The notes under the pieces are model-generated. The model worked only from the letters and a program-made list of their open reading frames with translations. It was not told where the DNA came from and searched no databases. A DNA stretch of 64,000 bases, from contig NC_044924.1 in NCBI RefSeq assembly GCF_003576645.1, positions 21,886,045 to 21,950,044 on the forward strand, written 5' to 3'. Source of the stretch: Ipomoea triloba. Its lineage: Eukaryota; Streptophyta; Magnoliopsida; Solanales; Convolvulaceae. This document shows positions 1 to 8,646 of the stretch, piece after piece. The position numbers and the translations under genes are program-made. Every line of letters begins with the position of its first letter. The first letter of the stretch is position 1.

Positions 1-3000
1 CACTCAAGAGAAAGATGTTTGAAATTGATAACGTTGATGAAGGAATAAGTTTAATCAAAAGAACATTGCAATCAAAAAAGGTTCTTATTGTTCTTGATGA
101 CATAGACCACATAACTCAACTAGAATCATTAGCAGGACAACGGAATTGGTTTGGTTCAGGTAGTACAATTATACTAACAACTAGAGATGTTCACCTGTTG
201 AATGACCTTGGAACACAAGAGAAGTACATGGTTAAAACATTAAGCATTGATGATTCGTTGCAACTCTTATGTTGGCATGCTTTTGGAGTTCCTGTACCAT
301 TAGAGGAGTATAATGAATTATCCAAAAGGATAGCAAGTTATAGTGGCGGACTTCCATTAGCACTTACAATTATAGGTTCTCATTTGCGTGGAAGATCTGT
401 GCAAGAGTGGTTCGAAGATGCTGAGAAGTTAGCAAGTAATCCTCATGAAGATGTTCAAAAAATGCTTAAAATAAGTTATGATGCACTTGATGATGATACT
501 AAGAACATCTTTCTTGATATTGCTTGTTTTTTTGTTGGGCATGACAAAAAGGACACTGCTATGATATTGAAAGCTTGTGGTTTTCATGCTGAAAGTGGAA
601 TAAGAAGTTTGATAGAAAGATGTTTGTTAGCAATACATAGTGGTGGAGAATCTGACAGGCTTGAGATGCATGATTTAGTACGGGATATGGGAAGAGAAAT
701 TGTTCGAAAGGAATCTCCAAAACATCCTGGCCAACGAAGTAGATTGATCGAGCCAAATGATGTCTTTGATTTTCTTGAAGGCAACAAGGTAAACCATTTC
801 TTTTCTATTTGAGTCATTAATCTAGCTAATTCATTTGCTAGTAATATTTAGTTTTATTAAAGTATTAAAGATTTTAAAAGATCTAAAATATTGCAATATA
901 AAATTCTTTATTTTTAGGGCACGGAAGCAATTGAAGGGGTGCTTGTAAATTCAGACGTCCTAAAGAATGTGGTTTTGAATACCAAAATATTCACAAGGAT
1001 GGTAAATGTAAGAATACTTATAATGGATGGTGTGCTTCTTAAAGGATCTTTTAAATATTTGCCCAATACGCTTAGGCTATTTAGATTGCATAACTGTCAA
1101 TTGAGCCGCATATCATCTGATTTTCGCTTTGAGAAACTTGCTGAGTTAGATTTGGAAGGTAGCAATATCGAAGAATTTCAACCCAACATGCAGGTTAGTA
1201 TGCCTAATGTTTCTTTTAACTTTACATATTTCCTAAGAACTTTGACTAGAAAAATAGAAAAACTAATTAAATCTTCTACTACTGTATTTCACCAGCATTT
1301 TAGGTGCTTGAAGATCTTAAAGTTTGATAGGTGTAAACAACTTAAGAAAATGCCGGACTTCACCGGGGCAGAGAATCTCAAGACATTATCATTCAAATTT
1401 TGTTCAAATTTGGTAAAGGTGCACCCATCAATTGGAGTTTTGGAAAAACTTGTTAAGCTAGATCTCATGGAATGTATGAAAGTGAAGGAGCTTCCAAATA
1501 ACATTTGCAATTTAAAATCACTCGAGATTTTAAGTTTGCGTGGTTGTGAAAAGCTGAAGGAGCTTCCAATTGAGTTGGGAAAATTAGAGCAACTAATAGA
1601 ATTAGATGCTTATGGAACTGCAGTCTCACATATACCCTTTTCTTTGGGATGTTTGAGAAATCTACAGATATTGTACATGTGGTCACACAACAAGGGGTTA
1701 GTACAATCAAAATCAAAACCTCAACTTCTTCAACTTTTCTCAAGAAGAAATCCTAGTGATCCAGGTGGTTTTGTTCCACCTTCATTTGTGAATTTATGCT
1801 CCTTGAAACATCTAATTGTGTCTTACAACTATCTGGGTGAGGTAGATCTTGGGACCTCTCTTGGGAGTCTAAGCTCATTGGAAAATTTAGATTTATCAGG
1901 AAGATGTTATCTTCAAAGCTTACCTTTCGGCCTTTCTCATCTTTCCAATTTGACAAGGCTCTATTTGAACAATTGGCGAAATCTTAAAGCACTTCAAGAC
2001 CTTCCTCCTAATTTGAATCTACTGTCCACAGAAAATTGTGTTTCATTGGAAAAAATAGCAGATATATCAAACTTGAAACAACTTAGAGAGTTGAACTTTG
2101 AGAATTGCAAAAGTTTGGTTGAGCTTCCAGGGGTAGGGAATCTTGAATTCCTACAATGTCTTGCAATAGCAAACTGCAGTGCTTTGAGTATTCCTTTGAT
2201 TGAAAATTGGTACAAGGTTAGTTATATATATGTTATGTTCTCTCCCCTGATCCATCTCTCACTTTAATTGGTATTAATTGGTATATTGTAATCCATAATG
2301 TAGGCACGTTGTGAAGGTGATAATCTCAAGATTTGGGTTCAAGTCATCAGATATGTAAGTTTCAGTATTCCAACACTTTTGAGGCATGATCATGAACTCC
2401 TTGATAGTGTTAGCATATCTCTTTTATTCTAAAATCTCTCACAGATACGGGTCAAGTTTTTCATATGCATTACATTTTAATTTCCTCATAAGTATTACAA
2501 TTGTTTGATAAGTAACGTACTTTTAAGAGTTAATGTCATATGGGGTTCTCCGTGTATAGTGATTTTGTCACGTTTAATCCTAAACTTTCAAATTGACTAC
2601 GCTTAGTTTTTCGACTTTCAAATTGTTACCATCCACGGTACAAGTTAACCACCCATGGTCCTTCAAGTTTTAAAATTTAAACAGTTGTGGATCTCCTGGA
2701 AGGACTATGACAGGTTAAAATTTGGTAGTTGAAGGACCATGAGTGGTTAACTTGGACCATAGATGGTAACAATTTAAAAGTCGAAGAATCATGAGTGATC
2801 AATTTGAAAGTTTAGGACTAAAATTGGCGAAAATACTATACTCTGAGGATCCCAGATTATATGTATTAGCTCTAACTTTTCAATTCTAACATTATATTTT
2901 GATTTAAAAGTATTACATTTTTCATCATCAAGAATGTCGTTTCATTTTGTTTATGAGTAACAATCAATAAATTTATCCATGATGAGAATTACATTTCTTT

Positions 3001-3517
3001 TCATGAGTAACTAATCAACATCTAACGCTCTAAGTATTACATTTTGATTTGAAAACTATCAAATTTTTCCTCAGAAGTATTATGTATTACATTTTCTAGC
3101 ATAAGCCATATTGTATATTTGATTATATTGTAGGTAAGTTCTGTAAGTTGCAGAATTCCAACAGATTTGAGGCAGTATGGGTTTGAAATGTTGTTCCCAC
3201 TCTTGAACGATGATCACATTAATGGAGTTGGTGTTAGTGTGAGAAGCAAAAGCAGTGGGGCTTGGATTGTAAAGGAACCTCCTCAAACTCAATATATTGG
3301 GATCAAAGAATATGAGGAAATTGAATTTGAGATCCCAACAAGGATTGAACAAGTAATGGAGGTGTATGCACATTTTCATGGTGTGCAGAAGATACTTTGT
3401 GTAGTTGAAATACATAGAAACAGAGATGGAGAAGTGAGGTTCTTCCCATCCAACAGGGGATGGATTGCTGCTGCATCTTTACCCACTCACCATCTTCAAT
3501 TACGCCTGTTAGAGTAG
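1..3517 (+). CDS. TIR-NBS-LRR type disease resistance gene, 3' part (5' end outside window)
   Basis: Intracellular immune receptor of the TNL class; only the part after the P-loop is present. Exons that join in frame: 1-788, 918-1193, 1296-2216, 2304-2354, 3134-3517, all with GT-AG borders and phase 0. Exon 1 has kinase-2 (VLIVLDDID), RNBS-B (GSTIILTTRD), GLPLAL, FLDIACFF and the MHD motif (LEMHDLVRDMGREIV). Exon 2 opens with GTEAIEGVLVN, the usual TNL linker. Exon 3 has about ten leucine-rich repeats of the CxxLxxLP kind. Exon 5 codes for a post-LRR domain ending ...LQLRLLE. No stop or frameshift was seen, so the visible part looks functional. The TIR domain is inferred from the TNL-type MHD context (DLVRDMGREIVR) and exon layout. 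The frame is open from base 3, so the exon continues to the left of the window. Confidence 0.9.
2355..2432 (+). other. Read-through alternative 3' end of the resistance gene
   Basis: If the donor at 2355 is not used, the frame of exon 4 stays open for 25 more codons and stops at TAA 2430-2432. The added peptide (VSFSIPTLLRHDHELL...) resembles the start of exon 5 (VSSVSCRIPTDLRQYGFEML) and the DNA is close to identical over about 30 bases. This is either a decayed duplicate of exon 5 or an alternative C-terminus. Confidence 0.5.
2542..2853. mobile_element. Foldback MITE in the last intron of the resistance gene
   Basis: The two halves are an imperfect inverted repeat with arms of about 130 bp. 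The segment around CCTAAACTTTCAAATTG near the left end is matched by its complement near the right end, and GTTACCATCCACGG is matched by its diverged complement. The termini (GGGGTTCTCCG / GGGATCCTCAG on the opposite strand) are similar. No coding sequence is present. The superfamily is not clear, and no convincing target duplication was found. Confidence 0.6.
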
Positions 3518-3569
3518 ATAGGACTACTATACTTTTGTTTTGAAAACACTGAAAGAGTTGTATATATAC

Positions 3570-3700
3570 CTAATTGCAATAGTTTGGTTGAGCTTCCAAG
3601 ATTAGAGAGTCTTGAATCTTTATAAATAGATGGAGACAAGATTGAGCAATGGCAGAGGAGGGAAGAAATTGGGGGAAGTTTTTAGTGGGGTGAGAAGTTT
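3570..3700 (+). pseudogene. Leftover LRR fragment of a second resistance-gene copy
   Basis: Just after the gene, a short stretch reads NCNSLVELPRLESLESL then stops. This is homologous to the last LRR of the intact gene (ENCKSLVELPGVGNLEFLQ). It indicates that a neighbouring tandem copy or a duplicated 3' end has decayed here. Confidence 0.5.
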
Positions 3701-3930
3701 TCAAAATATTCATGGTTTAAACAGTTGTTAACATTATTATATCACAAAAGGACTAAATTGGCTAATGTTAGAAAGATTGAAGGATCAGTTTTGTTCAAAT
3801 TGAAAACCAAGGACTACGTTACATATCCGCTTCTAATTGAGAGACCAAAAATGTGATTTCTCCTATTATTTAGTACTCTCTTTGTTTTTATTTGTCTAGT
3901 TCAATTAACATTGACACTTTCAAATCCTAG
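3701..3930. other. Non-coding; repeat-like
   Basis: AT-rich DNA with phrases such as 'aaaaggactaaattgg' and 'attgaaggatcag' that resemble the MITE in the resistance-gene intron, suggesting a decayed relative. No gene was seen. Confidence 0.4.
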
Positions 3931-4345
3931 CCTTAATTTGGCTAAGAAACATAGTCTTATCTTGTTGTTCGAAGTGTCGGGGAATAACACTCCACCTAGT
4001 AATTGCATGATATACAGTTGGACCATGCGTTGCACGGCTTCATTAGTCGAATGCTCTGTTAGTTTTGTAGACATGTCAAGATCAAATGAGAGATGTCGGA
4101 AATTGAATTAGTGTTGAGCCTAATGTCAACGAGGTGATGACATATGTCACATCACTCATCATTTGTCCGCATTTGGAAACCTCGTCACTCATGCCTTCAA
4201 GGTAGGCAGTCCTAATTAATAAGATCGAGACTCTCCCAATGGAATGGCGACTTCCCCAAATGGAAGTTGGAAACAATGGGCCTCTAGGCACCATCTCTCC
4301 ACCATGCAGTGATCAAAGGCCCGTATCATTTCCCATCTAGACAAC
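3931..4345 (-). pseudogene. Plant mobile domain (PMD, MAIN-like) gene remnant, copy 1
   Basis: Reading the minus strand gives FQLPFGEVAI, then after several breaks LDMSTKLTEHSTNE, then YIMQLLGGVLFPDTSNNK followed by IRLCFL. FxLPFGE and IxxLLGGxLFPDxS are hallmark motifs of the plant mobile domain (aminotransferase-like) family, known both as host MAIN/MAIL1 genes and as cargo of transposable elements. Stops and frameshifts interrupt it throughout. Three more copies in the same orientation follow in the window. Confidence 0.6.
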
Positions 4346-5409
4346 CCATTAAAGTCTGCTCGTTAATTGAATATAAGCCACAACATACCCGACTATCGTC
4401 AAATTCTTGCACCTAAATCCTCAAATCCTCCTCTCAAAAAAAAATCTTCAAATCCTTTTAGGAATTGAGTCTTCCATCGATGAACACACACTGCACCATC
4501 CTTGCATTCAACCACTTCACCAACATTTGAGACACATAAATTAATCACAGCTAAATAAACCATCCACTCAAGTCTCCTTTCTTCATCATTGCCACCATCA
4601 CCATGTGGCAGGATGCCATTGCGTTGAGTTTCAAGTCTCCTTTCTTCCACTGGCTTTGAGGGTCAAAGCTTTAACACTTATATATTATAAATACTTATAG
4701 TCAGAGGCCAAATATATAATATTTGGACCATTTAAATTATACAATTAACAAGTTCATCAATTTCTAACACATTATTTGGCTGAATTATACACGACCCCAG
4801 TCAATCCAATGGGCTTCAAAATTTTAATATCCACATCGTGTTATTTCATCACTTCTCACTAACCCTTTGCTATGTTTGCTGAGAGCTCAACTAGATCTGG
4901 TCGCGGTTCACCACGTACAATTATTGCTTCTCAAAGCTTTAACAGACGCTTCCTGAATGGCAGCATAGCCTTCACCTGCATTTCCAACTTTCTCCAAACC
5001 GTCTCTAGCCATCCTACTTAATTGTGCTATGCATAACCCTCACCTGCATTAATGAAACGACAATTTCTTGAATTGAATTAATTAATAATGTTCAGAATCA
5101 TAATAATGCTTCCATAATCAATGAGTATGCCAAATTTATTATGTTTTAACTTACCAAGTGTTCTAGTTTTCATGCTAAAGGCATGAATCCTCTTTTGGTC
5201 ATTATCATTACAAAGGTGGACCAGGTAATACAAAAACAAAATACTTTTTTCTATTTTAATATTATTTACTTCTTTATTGTATTGGTTTTTAATTTTATGT
5301 TCTTGTTTCTTCTAAGAGTAGTGGTGCTTATTCAGCCATATTTAATTTTTAACACAACGTCTTGGATTAGTACAATTTCATATATGCAGGCATGCAACTC
5401 TATGTCAAT
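4346..5409. repeat. Non-coding repeat region
   Basis: No gene. 4395-4560 has sequence (CACCTAAATCCTCAAATCC ... CACCATCCTTGCATTC) that recurs at 13060-13290 and 13815-14045. 5230-5409 is similar to 17850-18046 and precedes a plant-mobile-domain remnant in both places, so it belongs to the same repeat unit. Confidence 0.45.
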
Positions 5410-5770
5410 CTATTAGGTCATGAGGGAGAGAGAGTATGTTCGGAGTGGATAACACGATACGTTCCCAAACTCACAATTTAAGTAGAATGAGGGCACCACC
5501 AATTTGATGAGCGTTACCCATGCATGGTTGCCTTGCACATGCTTCGATACAAGAAGGCAATTCAAGAACAATACTGCCCCAACACGAGGATTACCCATGT
5601 AGTCGTTGGCACTCTGCAAATTCCTTATGTGGTCTAAGAAACATAGTCCCAACATGCTGCATTGTTCAACATGTCATTAAATAACATTCCAGTTAGTAAT
5701 TGCATGATACGCACTTAGGCCATGCGTCCCATGTCTTCATGAGTTTGAATGCTCTATCTTTAGTATCGGA
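5410..5770 (-). pseudogene. Plant mobile domain remnant, copy 2 (degenerate)
   Basis: Recognised by nucleotide similarity to the clearer copy at 18047-18590: shared stretches include the CACATGCTTCGATACAAGAAGG segment and TAGTAATTGCATGATACGCA. Protein motifs are mostly lost. It lies in the same orientation and has the same left-hand flank as the copy at 18047. Confidence 0.4.
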
Positions 5771-6171
5771 TTCTATAGGTGTTATCTCTGCATTTTACAA
5801 AGGATTTGAAGCTCCAAAGTCCAAACCCAATTGGAGGACACGTAGCTAGTGTAACCCTTTCATTTGACACAGTGCACCATCCTTGCCCAAATCTTGCACT
5901 CAACCACTTTACCAATTTAATTCCAATCTATCATTCAAAATATATAATTGTCCTGGCTTCTTGCCCAATAAACGTCAGGTGATTGATTTAAAGATTTATT
6001 CTCAAGCTTAGCTTCAATGTCCTGTCTTGTTTTGAGTGCATAAATATTCTTTCTTGTGCATTTTATAAAAGATCTACAGTATTTTTTTCTACATTTGTAT
6101 GCACTAGATTCATTCCAGAACCTATAATTTGATGTTACACACTTAAAAAACAAAATTGATTTTTCTTACAG
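5771..6171. other. Non-coding; half of a dispersed inverted repeat
   Basis: 5866-5935 (CAGTGCACCATCCTTGCCC and following bases) recurs in inverted orientation at 15590-15655. The rest shows nothing recognisable. The last bases (TTTTTCTTACAG) look like a splice acceptor for the following exon. Confidence 0.4.
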
Positions 6172-6304
6172 CATCCCATTTTCAATCAGATGACAGACCA
6201 GCTGGACGCCCTACAATGTCATGGCAAGATTTGTAATCTTTAGCTGTTAAATGGAGACAAATATCTGAACCATGTGATCCAGTTGTCTGGATAAACAAAT
6301 TAAG
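6172..6304 (+). pseudogene. SRFR1-like exon (upstream of the Copia insertion)
   Basis: After an acceptor (TTCTTACAG) the frame reads SHFQSDDRPAGRPTMSWQDL, a stop (TAA 6234-6236), then SLAVKWRQISEPCDPVVWIN and KL. This matches my memory of a conserved part of SRFR1 (suppressor of rps4-RLD), a tetratricopeptide-repeat protein that restrains TNL immunity in Arabidopsis. The exon ends in AAG before GTACTG and leaves two bases (AG) of a codon, which the first base of the exon at 11389 completes. The in-frame stop sits where Tyr or a similar residue is expected, so this copy is probably dead. Confidence 0.55.
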
Positions 6305-6680
6305 GTACTGAACTTGCTTTCTATTTTCCTTAACTAGCATTGGAAGAACTACCTGATTGCAACTGTTACTAATAAAAACAGATAAACTTCAAAATCAGAA
6401 ATTAATACACACGATATGATACTGAACATTGATGAAGTCTTAGCCTATGCCAATGAAAGATGATGTTTTAAAAAGTTTCAAATGGGACTCTGATTCTCTG
6501 AATTGGATATTGATCATTTGCTTGTAGAAAGATGTGGCGTTTTAGATTTCTTGTTAAATAGGATCTTTTGGTGTTTGCTAATATTATGTATTCTGTGATT
6601 TGTATCTCTCAAGGGTAACTTAGTTGATGGTTAATTGCTTGGATACCTTTGTGTTTAACCTAGAGTGTTAATAAGAATAT
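6305..6680 (+). other. Left part of the SRFR1-like intron
   Basis: AT-rich, non-coding DNA between the donor and the Copia target site. The last five bases (AATAT) are the left target-site duplication of the Copia element. Confidence 0.5.
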
Positions 6681-7066
6681 TGTTATTAATTAAACCAAAA
6701 GAAAGAAGAAGTGCAGCATTATGGAGTCACTTTCGACAGTGATTCAAGCACTAATGACATTAGTGCACATAATTAGTATAAGAATAATATTAGTGGGTTA
6801 GGTGGATTAGGTGAATGAATTATTATATGTTGTGTAGTGGAGTGATTTAGGTGAGTGGAATAGATATAGCATAAAATAATGTATAATTAGTGAGCAATGT
6901 CTGATCTTCATTTGCTATATATATATGTGTGTTGTATTACGGAAATGGTGTGAAGAAATAAAAAGCAAAGCAAAATTCAGAAAAGTTTCCTAGCTATATT
7001 CCTTCGTCCTTTCCCCTCTTTCTCTCAATTAAATACATAGATATATTTGATTAAATATATCTAACA
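6681..7066 (+). repeat. 5' LTR of Copia element 1
   Basis: A 386-bp LTR, TGTTATT...CTAACA, flanked on the left by target duplication AATAT. Compared by eye with the 3' LTR it differs at three positions only, so the insertion is recent. Primer binding site TGGTATCAGAGC (initiator Met tRNA) follows at 7069-7080. Confidence 0.92.
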
Positions 7067-7122
7067 TTTGGTATCAGAGCCTATCAACCTTCCAACCCTG
7101 AGATATTTTTTTCTAGTGAAAT

Positions 7123-7707
7123 ATGGCCAATAATTTCAATATTGTATGGTCGGGTCCTAAATTAGATGGAAAACTCGATTACAATTATTGGAAAATTATG
7201 ATGACCACACATTTGAAAGCTCAAAATCTTTGGAGCTATGTTGATCCCGGTCTACCAGATGGAGCTGATGCAGCTGCGACACGGCGAGATCAATTGGCGT
7301 TGGGACAAATTCATCAAGGCGTCCATTACTCTATTTTTGGGCAGCTAGCTAGTGCTCAAACGGCAAAACAAGCTTGGGACATCTTAGAGGTGTCACACAA
7401 AGGAGTTGATCGGGGCAGAAGTCTAAGTTGCAGTCGTTGAGAAGGTTTATGATCGTTGTGAGATGACTCTACAGAAACGGTAGATATGTATTTCTCTCGT
7501 CTTATTGATCTGTAAATNNNNNNNNNNNNNNNNNNNNNNNNNTGTAAATAAGATGAGGTTATACGGAGACACATTGAAGATGGTGCAGTGGTTGAAAAAG
7601 TTCTGCGAACGATGCCGATGAAGTATGACCATGTGGTGGCTTCAATAACAGAGTCACACGATACGAGGACTTGTCAATTGCCGAGTTAAAAGGTATGATA
7701 GAAAGTC
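7123..7707 (+). pseudogene. Copia 1 gag, N-terminal part (frameshifted)
   Basis: Starts MANNFNIVWSGPKLDGKLDY with the YWKIMMTTHLKAQNLW motif typical of plant copia Gag (capsid). The frame breaks near 7410-7440. It then resumes as NKMRLYGD, shifts to EDGAVVEKVLRTMPMKYDHV and shifts again to LSIAELKGMIES, all within about 170 bp. The 25-N gap at 7518-7542 is flanked by TGTAAAT on both sides, and deleting the gap with one repeat restores sensible reading (LIDL-NKMRLYGD), so the gap is probably not real missing sequence. Confidence 0.75.
7518..7542. other. Assembly gap (25 N)
   Basis: Run of 25 unknown bases inside gag of Copia 1. Both flanks carry TGTAAAT. Confidence 0.99.
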
Positions 7708-7872
7708 GACTTTCTATCATACCTTTTAACTCGGCAATTGACAAGTCCTCGTATCGTGTGACTCTGTTATTGAAGCCACCACATGGTCATACTTCATCGG
7801 CATCGTTCGCAGAACTTTTTCAACCACTGCACCATCTTCAATGTGTCTCCGTATAACCTCATCTTATTTACA
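7543..7872. repeat. Perfect 330-bp palindrome inside Copia 1
   Basis: Two 165-bp arms with no spacer, centred on AGTCGACT between 7707 and 7708. The left arm begins exactly at the edge of the N gap. The right arm ends at TTATTTACA, the complement of the left edge, and is followed at once by integrase-region sequence. Both arms encode the same gag segment on opposite strands. Confidence 0.95.
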
Positions 7873-8646
7873 ATGGGACAGTTGTCAGAAAAAGGATATA
7901 AAATTAATATCACTCAAGGGTGTTGTACCATTGTTGATGCCAAGGGAGTTTTGATTGCAAAGGTAAATATGTCTCAAAATCGACTATTTCCTTTAAAAAT
8001 CAACCATGCACTTCTTACTTGCTTTAATTCTGAAATCCGTGATGATAATTGGTTGTGGCATATGCGGTTTGGGCATTTTCATTTCTCCGGATTAAATTAT
8101 TTAGCAAGAAAGAAACTTGTTTCTGATTTGCCGATTATTAATGTTCCTGACAAAATTTGTGAGAGTTGTTTGATTGGGAAGAAGCATAGAGAACCTTTTC
8201 CTGTAGGCAAGTCTAAAAGAGCGACAAAGCAGTTGGAGATTGTTCACTCAGATCTGTGTTCATTGGAAGTTCCTTCAAATGGAGGTTGTAAGTACTTTGT
8301 TACCTTCATTGATGATTTCAGTAGAAAAACATGGGTTTATTTTCTGAAACAGAAGTCAGATGCATGTGATGTTTTTCAACAATTTAAGGTTTTTGTTGAA
8401 AAACAAAGTGGTTATAAGATTAAGATTTTGAGAACTGATAGAGGTACAGAATATATTGCTTGTGATGAATTTTTAAAGAAAAATGGTATTCAGCATCAGA
8501 TGACAGCTAGGTACACTCCACAACAAAATGGAGTGGCTGAGAGGAAAAATAGGTCTATCATGGACATGGTAAGATGCATGATGAAATCTAAAAATCTGCC
8601 TAAACCTTTTTGGGCAGAAGCTGTTGCTTGTTCATGTGTTGAATAG
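7873..8646 (+). CDS. Copia 1 integrase (GAG-pre-integrase and catalytic core)
   Basis: Reads MGQLSEKGYKINITQGCC, followed by the zinc-binding HHCC module (HMRFGHFHFSGLNYL ... CESCLIGKKH) and the DDE core ([47 protein letters not shown]). It inserts element cDNA into host DNA. The natural protein would start upstream with protease, which is absent. The frame ends with a TAG after AVACSCVE. A one-base shift near 8625 moves into the RT frame (HVLNRCPTKSV). Confidence 0.9.
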   Translation: MGQLSEKGYKINITQGCCTIVDAKGVLIAKVNMSQNRLFPLKINHALLTCFNSEIRDDNWLWHMRFGHFHFSGLNYLARKKLVSDLPIINVPDKICESCLIGKKHREPFPVGKSKRATKQLEIVHSDLCSLEVPSNGGCKYFVTFIDDFSRKTWVYFLKQKSDACDVFQQFKVFVEKQSGYKIKILRTDRGTEYIACDEFLKKNGIQHQMTARYTPQQNGVAERKNRSIMDMVRCMMKSKNLPKPFWAEAVACSCVE

